Notes under the pieces: generated by a model
What the model was told of the DNA's origin: nothing
What the model saw: only the letters and a program-made list of their open reading frames with translations
Database searches by the model: none
From: Pseudomonas sp. GM41(2012)
GTDB lineage: Bacteria; Pseudomonadota; Gammaproteobacteria; Pseudomonadales; Pseudomonadaceae
Reading direction: 5' to 3'
Assembly: GCF_000282315.2 (NCBI RefSeq)
Contig: NZ_AKJN02000006.1
Span: 248,001-312,000 of the forward strand
DNA length: 64,000 bases
Made by a program: the position numbers and the translations under genes
In this document: piece by piece, positions 8,026 to 16,884 of the stretch
How the letters are laid out: each line of letters starts with the position of its first letter
Numbering within the stretch: position 1 is the stretch's first letter

Positions 8026-10923
8026 TCAAGGCGACTTGGCAGTCTGAAGCAGTGAATGCGCACGTTTAGCCAGTTCGGTTCCGGCCGTTTCGGGCAATCG
8101 GTCAATCAGTGTCGACAATGCCTGGCGGTCCTCGGCCGTAGCCGCGTGATGCTCACACAACTCCACCCGCGCTAGCAGCTCCAGCCACGGTGCTTCCTGG
8201 GCGCGAGCCTCCTCAACTGCACGCCGCACCGCCACGCTGCCGGCGTCGGGCTGACCCTGCGCTCGCGCAATCGCTGCCTCCAGCAGTAATAGCTGCGGCA
8301 GGTATACGCGCTCGCCCAGTTCCTCGCCCACTCGAAGTGCTTCCCGTAGCTCGACTTGTGCGGCGTCGCAATCACCCGCCAGCAGCAACGCCTCGGCGGC
8401 GTAGCCGAGTACCTCGCTGGCTCCGGAGCGCATGCCGAGCCCGGTGTGTTCTTCGTAGGCTTCGCGGATGCGACGGTAGCCGTCGCTCGGGGAGCCGCTG
8501 CGCGCGTCGGCCCAACCGTGCCACCAACGGCAAGCCGTACGCCCCAGTGCAAGCGAATGCTCATCGACCAGCGCCTGCATGTCGTCGGCCAGCGCAGCCA
8601 CACGCACGTGGTTTCCCATCCGCACCTCGATCAATACCTCCTGCCAGGCGGCGACCAGCCAGGTCATGGGCTGGCGCAACGCCTGCGCACGTACCCGCGC
8701 CTGTTGCAGATGGACTCGAGCTTGCGCAACCAGACCAGAGCGCAAGAGTTCTATCGCCAGCATGCCTTGAAGCATGACTTGGGGATCCGCCGCAAAGATA
8801 TTGTTTGCCCCGATGTCCAGCGGCTCGGCGATCGCGAGGGCGCGCTCTAGCCAACGGCGGGTTGTCTGCGTGCGCCCCTGGAGGTGATGCACCTCGGCCT
8901 GCACGATGCACGCCGCCAGCATGAGCGCCGGATCGTTTGTGTCGCAGGAGAGGGCTTCGGCACGTTCCGCCACCTCCAGCGCCAGCGCGTAGTCGCCGCA
9001 CAGTCCGAGCAGATAGCCGAAACCGTGCAGCAGGCGCCCGCGCATTGGATGCTCGGGTACATCGGCTAACAGCGTGTACGCGCGTTCGAACGCGTTCCTG
9101 GCTTCGCTGCCGACACCGAACGTGTGGAAGGCCGACATCCCCTGCAGCGTTGACAAGGTGATTTCGAGCGCATCGAGCTCCGTTCCTTCTGGTGCCTGCA
9201 TGAGCAGGGCCAAGGCGCGCTCAGTAAGGCTGTAGCTCAAGTCCGGGCTGAAGTGCACCAATGCAGCTTCTGCGGCCTCGGCGTAGTAGCGCAGCGCAGT
9301 CATCGGCTGCCGAGCCCGATCGAAGTGCATTGCCAGTTCCGAGGCAGCAACCGGTACGCCTACCGTGCGCTCGCGTTCGAGAGCAGCGCCAACCTGGCGA
9401 TGGAGTTGGGTACGCAATGAGCGCGGCGTGCGGTCGTACAGCACCTGGCGGAAGAGCGCATGCCGGAACGAGTAGGGCGGCTCCGCCGTCTCATCACCTT
9501 CGCAGGCCCGCGACGGTATGAGCCATACCTGCTCGCGTATCAGTTCCTCACAGGTGTGGGCCACCGAAGCGAGGTCGCGCTGAAGGGCCAGTGAAACCGT
9601 CTCAACCCGGAACTCGACCCCGCACACCGCTGCGGCCGAGAGCAGCGCACGCTGCTCCGGCCCAAGCTTGGCAATGTAGTGATCAATGATGGCTGCGAGG
9701 TTTTCGGGAACCGCCACACTCGCAAGCCGAGCTTCGATGGTGGCGTCGTCGTCCGTTGTGTCCATCACTTCTCTGATGACTGACGATACGAACAACGGCA
9801 CACCGTCAGTGCGCTCGTGCAGGGCACGCACGAAGGCCTCATCGCATGCCAGCGAGGCCGAACGCAGCGCGATATAGTCAGCGACCTCGGTTTCCGAGAA
9901 CGGATCAAGCACCACTTCCTCGCACAGACGTTGCAGGCGCAGTTCGTGGCGCAACGAACTGAGGGGATGATCGAGCGCAACCACCTCGGCGAGGCGGAAG
10001 CTCGACAGCCACATCAGCCGCGTGCGGCCGCGTCGTCGCGCCACATAATTGATCAACTGGACCGTCGCCCGATCGCTCCAATGCAGGTCTTCGGTCACCA
10101 GCAACAGCGGTCGCTGCTCCGTGTAGCGGTCCAGCAGTTCACCCATTTCCCTCAACATGCGGTCCGGACCGATTCCGGCTAACTCGCGCTGCAACGCGTC
10201 TCGCTCTTGCGCGGTACTTAACCACGGCAGTTGCAGCAGCCAGGTCGGCGCCACGGCGCGCAGCAGCGCCGGCAGGGTCGGGTCGCTGCGGCACAGATCG
10301 GCTAACGCCTCCAACACCGGCAGGTACGGCTCGCCAGTGCCGTAGTGTTCCACGCAATGGCCGCGTGCGCAGGCGATGCCGCCAAGGCTGGCGAGGAAAT
10401 GTTCGATTAACGTGGTCTTGCCAATCCCCGGTTCTCCAGCGAGCCAGACCACGGCACGCTGGCCGCCATCCGCCCGTTCCCACGCCCGTTGCAGTCTTGA
10501 TACCTCGGCGGTGCGACCGATGAATGGCGGTGACGGATGCGCGCCGGCCGCCGGCACCGTCACCGATACAGGTGGCTTCGACGGTACAGGGGAGGGCGCG
10601 GCGATGAAGCGATAGCCGCGCCTCGACACGGTCTCGATACAGCGGGGCTGCCGGGGGTCGTCGCCCAGCACCTTGCGCAAATCGCTGATGGCCGTTTTCA
10701 GTACCGAATCGCTGACAAACCGATGCCCCCACACGGCATCAAGCAAGGCATCTTTGGTCACTAGCGATCCCGGCTGGCGTGCAAGGACGCACAGCAGCGT
10801 GAAGGGAGTTGGCGCCAACGCCACGGCTTCTCCGTTGCGTAACAAGCAGGCGTTGGCTTCGTCGAGTTCGAACTCGACGAAGCGCAGTTGGACTGGATTC
10901 GGTTGGGGCTGTGGACGCGCCAC
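8026..10923 (-). CDS. winged-helix/AAA ATPase transcriptional regulator with TPR-like C-terminus
   Basis: This 965-residue protein begins with an OmpR/CadC-type winged helix (residues ~10-108, with VTKDALLDAVWG and the CIETVSRRGYRF wing). It is followed by an AAA/STAND ATPase with Walker A GEPGIGKT at 163-170 and a Walker B-like LLLVTEDLHWSD near 275. A long helical, TPR-like sensor region runs from about 540 to the end. The start is GTG with AGGA 9 bases upstream. Such SARP/MalT-like regulators act by nucleotide-driven oligomerisation. Its position directly upstream of, and co-oriented with, the RND operon suggests it controls the pump, but its ligand is unknown. Confidence 0.85.
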   Translation of the reverse strand: MARPQPQPNPVQLRFVEFELDEANACLLRNGEAVALAPTPFTLLCVLARQPGSLVTKDALLDAVWGHRFVSDSVLKTAISDLRKVLGDDPRQPRCIETVSRRGYRFIAAPSPVPSKPPVSVTVPAAGAHPSPPFIGRTAEVSRLQRAWERADGGQRAVVWLAGEPGIGKTTLIEHFLASLGGIACARGHCVEHYGTGEPYLPVLEALADLCRSDPTLPALLRAVAPTWLLQLPWLSTAQERDALQRELAGIGPDRMLREMGELLDRYTEQRPLLLVTEDLHWSDRATVQLINYVARRRGRTRLMWLSSFRLAEVVALDHPLSSLRHELRLQRLCEEVVLDPFSETEVADYIALRSASLACDEAFVRALHERTDGVPLFVSSVIREVMDTTDDDATIEARLASVAVPENLAAIIDHYIAKLGPEQRALLSAAAVCGVEFRVETVSLALQRDLASVAHTCEELIREQVWLIPSRACEGDETAEPPYSFRHALFRQVLYDRTPRSLRTQLHRQVGAALERERTVGVPVAASELAMHFDRARQPMTALRYYAEAAEAALVHFSPDLSYSLTERALALLMQAPEGTELDALEITLSTLQGMSAFHTFGVGSEARNAFERAYTLLADVPEHPMRGRLLHGFGYLLGLCGDYALALEVAERAEALSCDTNDPALMLAACIVQAEVHHLQGRTQTTRRWLERALAIAEPLDIGANNIFAADPQVMLQGMLAIELLRSGLVAQARVHLQQARVRAQALRQPMTWLVAAWQEVLIEVRMGNHVRVAALADDMQALVDEHSLALGRTACRWWHGWADARSGSPSDGYRRIREAYEEHTGLGMRSGASEVLGYAAEALLLAGDCDAAQVELREALRVGEELGERVYLPQLLLLEAAIARAQGQPDAGSVAVRRAVEEARAQEAPWLELLARVELCEHHAATAEDRQALSTLIDRLPETAGTELAKRAHSLLQTAKSP

Positions 10924-11099
10924 GATTGATTCCTAAGACTGGGGCCGTTCTCCAATAACAACGCTGATCGGCTCTGAAGCCAAGCCTCATCGGTCGGAAA
11001 CTGGCGCATGCGTGACTTCACTGCTGCGGCCCTGAGCCCCTGACACCTCGGTATTCCTCTCATAGTGGCCTGGCAATGATCTCAAAAAAATAATGACAA

Positions 11100-11113
11100 C
11101 AATATCAATATTG
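11100..11113. promoter_or_regulatory. AT-rich palindromic operator candidate before the hydroxylase gene
   Basis: CAATAT-CA-ATATTG is a perfect 6+6 palindrome with a 2-base centre, inside a longer imperfect one (TGACAA ... TTTGTCTCA, 11094-11124). It lies ~90 bases before the flavoprotein hydroxylase gene, in an unusually AT-rich 276-base gap. The TetR-family protein encoded directly downstream of the hydroxylase is the most plausible ligand. Confidence 0.45.
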
Positions 11114-11199
11114 AAATTTGTCTCAATTTTACATACCTTGACCCTGCCTGACGATGAGACCTGCGCGCCTCACGACTTCAATCACAACAAGGGCTCAAG

Positions 11200-12858
11200 A
11201 TGAACAACAACAAGAAAGTTTCCGAATTGCCTCCCTCCGCCGTCGACGTGCTGGTCATCGGTAACGGTCCGGTAGGTGCGACAATCGCGGCGCTGCTCGG
11301 CCGCTACGGGGTCACGACCCTGGTACTGGACAAGACCCATGAGGTCGTACTGATGCCTCGCGCCATTGCTCTGGACAACGAGGCGCTGCGCATCCTGCAA
11401 CTCGCCGGTTTGTCGGAAGACGCTTTCGAGAAGATCGTTATCCCAGAAGTGAGGATGCACTCCCCGGTACTCGGGCAATTTGGTCGCGCCAATACTGAGG
11501 GGTGCATCGACGGCCATCCGAAACTAGTGACGTTCTATCAACCCGACCTCGAACACGCGGTGCGCAGCCAGGTCTCCCGACTGAAGTCAGTGACCAGTCT
11601 TGGTGGCTTCGAGCTTGAGAGTCTGGTCGAGGAGTCGGATGGCGTCGTCGCCTCCGTACGGGATCAGAATGGGCAATCGCATTCCGTTCGCGCCCAGTAT
11701 CTGGTCGGTGCGGATGGCGCAAGCTCCAGGGTCAGGGCACTGATTGGCCAGGAGTTCGAAGGGCAGACCTATGCGGAGGATTGGCTGATTGTCGATGTCA
11801 TGAACCGGCATAAGTCAGCGATTGATCACATTGAGTTTCTCTGTAATCCGCGGCGGCCGACGCCGCACATGCCCGCACCCGGTGGAAGGGAGCGTTGGGA
11901 GTTCATGCTGCAACCCGGTGAATCGCGCGAAGAGCTGGAAAGCCCGGAAAGCATAGCCCGGCTAATCGCGCCATGGATCAACCCGCGAGAGTTGCAAATC
12001 GAGCGCAAGGCGGTGTATCGATTCCACGCGCGCTGCTGCAACAGATTCAGCAAGGGACGCATCTTCCTCGCAGGCGACGCAGCGCATATCACCCCTCCCT
12101 TTGTCGGGCAAGGCCTCGTAGCGGGGCTTCGAGACGGCGCCAACCTTGCCTGGAAACTGGCTTGGGTCCTTCGCGGCCATGCCGCGCCTGCAATACTCGA
12201 TACCTATGACGTAGAGCGCCGCCCCCATGCCCAGGCGATGATCAATCTAGCGAAACTCATGGGCCGCCTGGTGATGCCCAAAAACAAGATCGCAGCTTTC
12301 TTTATCCACGGCTTGATGCGCACGCTGGCGTTGACTCCCGCTACCAGGAGGTACTTCGAACAGTTGGACATCAAGCCTAAGAACACCTTCAAGCACGGCC
12401 TGTTCGTGCAGCATCGCCGGGGCGACAAACTGGTACGTGGCAGCCTGTTTCCCCAGGCCTGGGTTCGTAACATGCAAAAGCAGATCAAGCTGAGCGACGA
12501 TGCTCTTGGAGACAACCTGACCCTGGTTGGATTGGGTGTTGACCCGTTGTCACTGCTAACCACTGATCAGATCGTTTCCTGGGAAAAAATGGGAGGCCAT
12601 TTCTTAGAGGTCAGAACACGCGGCCAACGCTCCGGCGGCAGCTGTGACTTCATCGAAGACATGAACCATGACATCCTGCCGCTGGCCCCTAAAGGAACGC
12701 TGGTCGCGGTTCGTCCTGACCGTATCATCATGCACCACGCCCCTGGCGCAGAGGCAGACAGTCTCCTTCGTGACTGCCGGGGCCTGCTGGTCAGCGACCA
12801 CGCCACTCCTGATAGCGTTTCCGTTACTATCAATGAGCCCACTAGATTGCGAGCTTGA
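11200..12858 (+). CDS. FAD-dependent aromatic hydroxylase (MhpA/PheA-like)
   Basis: This 552-residue class A flavoprotein monooxygenase has the FAD-binding GxGxxG motif (VIGNGPVGATIAALL, residues ~17-31), the YLVGADGASSRVR 'DG' motif near 165-180, and the second FAD motif GDAAHITPPFVGQGLVAGLRDGANLAWKL near 290-318. It resembles 3-(3-hydroxyphenyl)propionate hydroxylase MhpA. Proteins of this kind ortho-hydroxylate a phenol with NAD(P)H and O2, giving a catechol that an extradiol dioxygenase can cleave, and such a dioxygenase is encoded 2.8 kb downstream. Two bases separate its stop from the following TetR gene. The exact substrate is not identifiable. Confidence 0.9.
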   Translation: MNNNKKVSELPPSAVDVLVIGNGPVGATIAALLGRYGVTTLVLDKTHEVVLMPRAIALDNEALRILQLAGLSEDAFEKIVIPEVRMHSPVLGQFGRANTEGCIDGHPKLVTFYQPDLEHAVRSQVSRLKSVTSLGGFELESLVEESDGVVASVRDQNGQSHSVRAQYLVGADGASSRVRALIGQEFEGQTYAEDWLIVDVMNRHKSAIDHIEFLCNPRRPTPHMPAPGGRERWEFMLQPGESREELESPESIARLIAPWINPRELQIERKAVYRFHARCCNRFSKGRIFLAGDAAHITPPFVGQGLVAGLRDGANLAWKLAWVLRGHAAPAILDTYDVERRPHAQAMINLAKLMGRLVMPKNKIAAFFIHGLMRTLALTPATRRYFEQLDIKPKNTFKHGLFVQHRRGDKLVRGSLFPQAWVRNMQKQIKLSDDALGDNLTLVGLGVDPLSLLTTDQIVSWEKMGGHFLEVRTRGQRSGGSCDFIEDMNHDILPLAPKGTLVAVRPDRIIMHHAPGAEADSLLRDCRGLLVSDHATPDSVSVTINEPTRLRA

Positions 12859-12860
12859 TA

Positions 12861-13508
12861 ATGCATTCCCCCACTCTTCCTTTAGAAGCTGATGCGCCAG
12901 AACCTCTCACGAGAGGCCACAAGAAACGTGAGCGCACCCGTCGCGGCCTGGTGGACGCGGCATTGCGTCTTATCGCACGAAAGGAAGTGGGGGAGATCGC
13001 GCTGCTCGAGGTAGCCGCGGAAGCAGAGGTATCCAACGGTACCATCTACAACTATTTTCGAACTCGCGACGAAGTACTGGAGGCGGTGGGCATCGCCATG
13101 GCCGCCGAGTTCTCCGACGCCATTTCCGCCCTGAGCACGGACGTGAACTGCGGCGCACAGCGGCTTTCGATTGGCGTGCGCATGTTTGTATGCCGGGCCG
13201 CCGACGATCACGAATGGGCCAATGCACTGCTGCGCATCATCCATTTCGATCAGGCCATGCGCTCGCGTTTGGCTGCCCATGTGCTTGGCGACCTGCGTGA
13301 AGGTCTGCGCGAGGGCACTTTCGCCTACGAGGACGAAGGCATTGCCCTGGACATGGTTGTATCGTGCACAACCGGAGCAATGCGCTCGGTTGTCGAGGGG
13401 CGTGCAGTGGCAGAGCACGATCTGCGGGTCGCCGAAATGATTCTCCGGGCTCTGGGCGTAACACCTGCCAGAGCCAAGAGAATCGCCGGCAAGCCGCTAC
13501 CTGCCTGA
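12861..13508 (+). CDS. TetR-family regulator (first of two in the catabolic cluster)
   Basis: This 215-residue protein has an N-terminal TetR helix-turn-helix (residues ~25-70: ALRLIARKEVGEIALLEVAAEAEVSNGTIYNYF) and a helical ligand domain with a C-terminal RALGV tail. It starts 2 bases after the hydroxylase stop, so the two are cotranscribed. It probably represses the hydroxylase promoter through the AT-rich palindrome at 11100. An upstream in-frame TTG at 12855 is possible, but ATG is chosen. It shares family and C-terminal style (RALGVTPARAKRIAGK versus RALGVPPEEARALATK) with the TetR protein at 14994, so the two may be paralogues. Confidence 0.88.
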   Translation: MHSPTLPLEADAPEPLTRGHKKRERTRRGLVDAALRLIARKEVGEIALLEVAAEAEVSNGTIYNYFRTRDEVLEAVGIAMAAEFSDAISALSTDVNCGAQRLSIGVRMFVCRAADDHEWANALLRIIHFDQAMRSRLAAHVLGDLREGLREGTFAYEDEGIALDMVVSCTTGAMRSVVEGRAVAEHDLRVAEMILRALGVTPARAKRIAGKPLPA

Positions 13509-13515
13509 TCTGATG

Positions 13516-14766
13516 TCATCCTTGATCAGGCCAGGCCTGATCAATCCATCGCCGATAGCGCTTTGCCTGGCGACGAGACTTCAGCTGATTGCCGATCAAT
13601 GCCATGAGGGGCGACGTCCCGGGTTGTGTCCGTTTGCCTTGGCTCAGCAAGCCAAGCTGCTTCTTGATCACCGACGCCACTGCGAGCGATGCCAGCGCCT
13701 TGTTCTTCCAGTGAACGACGATGGGCTCCACTTTGATGTCCCGACCTGCCATCCACTGTCTCGGCAGGGCTGGCTCGATTGCCAGCGCAGTGGCAAGTCC
13801 GACCATCGACACTGAGCCGCTCACCACTCGCTCAGCGACCTCCTTTCTACGCACTCCGCCAGTGACCATCAGCGGCATGCGCGCTATTTCTCCTATTCTC
13901 TCCGCGAACTCGAGAAAGTAGGCTTCTCGAGCCAAGCGGCTGCCATCGCGGGTCTGCCCCTGCATCGCCGGGCTTTCGTAGCTACCACCCGATAACTCGA
14001 CCAGATCGACCGCCTTGGTGTTGAGCATTTCCACCACGCGAGCCGCATCCTCGGCATTGAAACCGCCTCGCTGAAAGTCCGCGGAATTGAGTTTCACAGC
14101 GACGCAAAAGATCGGTGCTACTCGCTGACGTATCGCGTCGATGGTTTGCAGCAGAATTTGCGCACGATTCTCCAGGCTACCGCCCCAGCGGTCATTACGC
14201 TGGTTGGTCAAGGGCGACAGGAATTGGCTAAACAGATAGCCATGCGCTGCATGAATTTCCACACCAGTGAATCCGGCGCGCTCTGCCAGCACCGCCGCTT
14301 GGGTATAGCGCTCAATCAGCTCTTCGATCTCCTGCTCATTCAAGGCCCTGGGCGGCACAAAAGCTTTTGACAGTCCGGGGATATCGACCGCCACTGCGGA
14401 GGGGCCCCTTGCCGGTTGCCCCATGGAAGCCAATAGCTGTCGTCCGGGATGATTGATCTGCATCCAGGCCTGGGCCCCACGGCTGCGGCAGGCATCGGCC
14501 CATAGCCGGAAATTCACCAGGTTCCGATCGTCCTCAAGCACGACGCCAGCCGGTCCGGTCAAGGCGTGGCGATCAACCATGACGTTGCCAGTGATGATCA
14601 GACCGGCCCCACCTTCCGCCCAACGCCGATAGAGCTTAACCAGCGCTTCCCCTGGAGCGTGATCCTCATTGGCAAGGTTCTCCTCCATGGCAGCCTTGGC
14701 AATTTGGTTTGGAATCACCGTACCGTTAGGCAATCGAAGCGGTTTGAAGAGCTTTGAGCCGGTCAT
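13516..14766 (-). CDS. NADH:flavin oxidoreductase (Old Yellow Enzyme family)
   Basis: This protein of about 416 residues has an FMN-binding TIM barrel. Typical motifs are KAAMEENLA, INHPGRQ, GVEIHAAHGYLFSQFLSP, NQRNDRWGGSLENR and a C-terminal phosphate-binding VTGGVRRK...GLATALA. The start at 14766 is preferred over 14811 because AAGGACAG lies 6 bases upstream. OYE enzymes reduce activated C=C bonds of enones or enoates with NAD(P)H. It is convergent to the upstream TetR gene and divergent from the second TetR gene. A 16-bp palindrome in its promoter is repeated exactly in that TetR gene's promoter, indicating shared control. Confidence 0.92.
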   Translation of the reverse strand: MTGSKLFKPLRLPNGTVIPNQIAKAAMEENLANEDHAPGEALVKLYRRWAEGGAGLIITGNVMVDRHALTGPAGVVLEDDRNLVNFRLWADACRSRGAQAWMQINHPGRQLLASMGQPARGPSAVAVDIPGLSKAFVPPRALNEQEIEELIERYTQAAVLAERAGFTGVEIHAAHGYLFSQFLSPLTNQRNDRWGGSLENRAQILLQTIDAIRQRVAPIFCVAVKLNSADFQRGGFNAEDAARVVEMLNTKAVDLVELSGGSYESPAMQGQTRDGSRLAREAYFLEFAERIGEIARMPLMVTGGVRRKEVAERVVSGSVSMVGLATALAIEPALPRQWMAGRDIKVEPIVVHWKNKALASLAVASVIKKQLGLLSQGKRTQPGTSPLMALIGNQLKSRRQAKRYRRWIDQAWPDQG

Positions 14767-14804
14767 GTTCTGTCCTTCAGCTAATAAAAATTCGCCAACA
14801 TAAC

Positions 14805-14820
14805 TGAACACGAGTGTTCA
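14805..14820. promoter_or_regulatory. TetR operator copy 1 (OYE promoter)
   Basis: TGAACAC-GA-GTGTTCA is a perfect 7+7 inverted repeat with a 2-base centre. It lies 38 bases upstream of the OYE start at 14766, where it would overlap a promoter. An identical 16-mer occurs at 14945. It is the likely binding site of the TetR protein encoded at 14994. Confidence 0.75.
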
Positions 14821-14944
14821 ATTATGTCAATGTGCAGGACTTTTGTTGACCAGACGACATCGATCGCTGCATCCAGATTACTAGGTTGTAGGCCTGTTTT
14901 CGGACAGAAAAACCTACATTCTTAAAAATAGGGTTGACGCAAAA

Positions 14945-14960
14945 TGAACACGAGTGTTCA
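14945..14960. promoter_or_regulatory. TetR operator copy 2 (tetR promoter)
   Basis: This is an exact second copy of the palindrome TGAACAC-GA-GTGTTCA. It ends 33 bases before the GTG start of the divergent TetR gene, the usual place for an autoregulatory operator. The identity extends two more bases (AT) on the right side. Confidence 0.75.
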
Positions 14961-14993
14961 ATCTGTCCATGAGGTAATCCTGGAGAGAGAACC

Positions 14994-15608
14994 GTGGAAT
15001 CCCTAAATCCAACACAACGCCGCATTCATCAAGCTGCCTTTCGCCTGTTCGCCGAGAGAGGCACCTCACAAGTGAACATCCTTGACCTCGCGCAAGAGGC
15101 AGGCGTGGCGCGCGGAACGGTTTATAGCAACATCGACAGCATGGAAAACCTGTTCGAGGCGGTCGCCAGCCATCTCGCGAGGGAGATGCATGAGCGCGTC
15201 AACAAGAGCTTCAATTCCCTCTCGGATCCCGCTCAGCGCCTTGCCAATGGCATTCGATTCTTCATTCGCCGAGCCCACGAAGACTCCCAGTGGGGCGCGT
15301 TCATCCATAAATTCGCCATGAGCAATTCTGCGTTACGCGAAATGTTCAGCAGCCAAGCGACCAAGGATCTTCTGAGCGGGCTTGCCACTGGGCGCTACAC
15401 GTTTGCGCAGGAGCAATTGCTCTCAGTACTGACGCTGATATCGAGCAGCGTGCTCGGCTCGATTTTCCTGGTACTGGAAGGTCACAGGACGTGGCGCGAA
15501 TCGGGCTCTGACACCGCCGAGCTGGTACTGCGGGCATTGGGTGTGCCGCCAGAAGAGGCTCGTGCGTTGGCGACCAAAGAGTTGCCGGCACTTCCATCTC
15601 TCGACTGA
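14994..15608 (+). CDS. TetR-family regulator (second), likely controlling the OYE/dioxygenase genes
   Basis: This 204-residue protein starts with GTG; a GGAGAGAG ribosome-binding site lies just upstream. The N-terminal helix-turn-helix covers residues ~8-50 (AFRLFAERGTSQVNILDLAQEAGVARGTVYSNI). The rest is the helical sensor domain. Exact operator copies before it and before the divergent OYE gene indicate autoregulation and control of that gene. The dioxygenase, hydrolase, ligase and porin genes downstream on the same strand may be read from the same promoter. The inducer is presumably the cluster's substrate or its CoA ester. Confidence 0.9.
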   Translation: MESLNPTQRRIHQAAFRLFAERGTSQVNILDLAQEAGVARGTVYSNIDSMENLFEAVASHLAREMHERVNKSFNSLSDPAQRLANGIRFFIRRAHEDSQWGAFIHKFAMSNSALREMFSSQATKDLLSGLATGRYTFAQEQLLSVLTLISSSVLGSIFLVLEGHRTWRESGSDTAELVLRALGVPPEEARALATKELPALPSLD

Positions 15609-15632
15609 GTTCGTCACTGACTTGACTGGATA

Positions 15633-15654
15633 AACCCCTGATTTTTCGGGGGTT
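15633..15654 (+). other. stem-loop between tetR and dioxygenase genes
   Basis: AACCCC (15633-15638) pairs with GGGGTT (15649-15654) across a T-rich loop. It lies between the TetR stop and the dioxygenase start. No T-run follows, so it is more likely an mRNA processing or stability element than a terminator. Confidence 0.3.
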
Positions 15655-15693
15655 CGGGACAGCTTTGCCCTAAAAACCCGGAAAACAAGAACA

Positions 15694-16785
15694 ATGAACA
15701 ACAAAAACGAATTGCACCGGTTGGCGACACCACACCCCGCGCGGCATCCGCAGCCGACGGTAAAGGCCCAGGATCTGACTCACCTGATCTTCCAGCGACC
15801 GGACTTGAATGAGGCAGCGCGTTTCCTGACTGACTTCGGCCTGACGGTCAGTCGGCAGGAGGCCGATACGCTCTACCTGCGGGCCACCGAAGCCACTGCA
15901 TATTGTTACCGCGTCCAACGTGCCGAACATGCACGTTTCATCGGGTTCGGACTTGCAGTGCAGTCCCTGGAAGATCTGGAAAAGCTCACTCGAATCCCGG
16001 GTGCGTCATCGGTCGAGAAATCGGAACATCCGGGTAAAGGGTATTACGTCAGACTGACGGATCCATCCGGTTTCATTGTGGAGGCCGTTTGCGACCAGAC
16101 GCCAGGCAAGACGCTGGCTCATAGAGCTCCTCTCCACTGGAACCTGGTGCACGAGCAACCGCGGATCAACGCCACGCAGCGCCCGCCGATTGCTCCCCCT
16201 GAAGTACTCAAACTCGGTCACATCGTCATTGAAGTGGCCGACTACCAAGCGACCTGTGCCTGGTATACGCAGCATTTCGGGTTTATTCCCAGCGATGTGC
16301 AGGTACTCCCCGACGGCACGCCTATCGTCACTTTTATGCGCCTTGATCTCGGTGATATTCCCGCGGATCACCATACGCTCGCGATTGCGCAAGGGTTCAT
16401 GGCCACCTACAGCCATAGCGCCTATGAAGTCGTCGATGCAGACGCCGTGGGAATGGGGCAGCGCGTCCTGCGCGAGCGCGGTTGGGCGCACTCATGGGGT
16501 ATCGGCCGGCACATTCTGGGCAGTCAGATCTTCGATTACTGGCAAGACCCTTGGGGCGATAAGCACGAGCATTACTGCGACGGGGATATTTTCACGGCCA
16601 CTCGGCCTACTGGCATTCATCCGGTGAGTCCCGAGGCAATGGCGCAGTGGGGGCAGCGCATGCCCAAGAGTTTTACCAAACCCAAGATGAACCTGACCAA
16701 CGTGCTTCTGCTGATCCGCAATCTGCGACGCAGCCCGGACCTGACCATTCGCAAGTTGATAACACTCATGCGGATGTTCGGGTAG
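15694..16785 (+). CDS. extradiol (type I, VOC-fold) ring-cleavage dioxygenase
   Basis: This 363-residue protein has two vicinal-oxygen-chelate domains (about 25-135 and 172-300). The second carries the expected Fe(II) ligands H176 (GHIVIEV), H241 (HSAYEV) and E292 (HEHYCDGD), plus an active-site H226/H227 pair (DHHTLAI) and H194. This is the pattern of BphC-like catechol 2,3-dioxygenases, so the enzyme is expected to be catalytically competent for meta-cleavage. It would act on the catechol produced by the flavoprotein hydroxylase. It is followed within 100 bases by an FAH-family hydrolase, the normal partner for processing the cleavage product. Confidence 0.88.
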   Translation: MNNKNELHRLATPHPARHPQPTVKAQDLTHLIFQRPDLNEAARFLTDFGLTVSRQEADTLYLRATEATAYCYRVQRAEHARFIGFGLAVQSLEDLEKLTRIPGASSVEKSEHPGKGYYVRLTDPSGFIVEAVCDQTPGKTLAHRAPLHWNLVHEQPRINATQRPPIAPPEVLKLGHIVIEVADYQATCAWYTQHFGFIPSDVQVLPDGTPIVTFMRLDLGDIPADHHTLAIAQGFMATYSHSAYEVVDADAVGMGQRVLRERGWAHSWGIGRHILGSQIFDYWQDPWGDKHEHYCDGDIFTATRPTGIHPVSPEAMAQWGQRMPKSFTKPKMNLTNVLLLIRNLRRSPDLTIRKLITLMRMFG

Positions 16786-16884
16786 AGCTGCCGCCATGTC
16801 GGACAACTCAACCCGCCTTCAGAACAACACCACAGTTCTCGCGCCACCGAACGCGGGACAAACGCCGCTCCAGGAGTACCTTCA

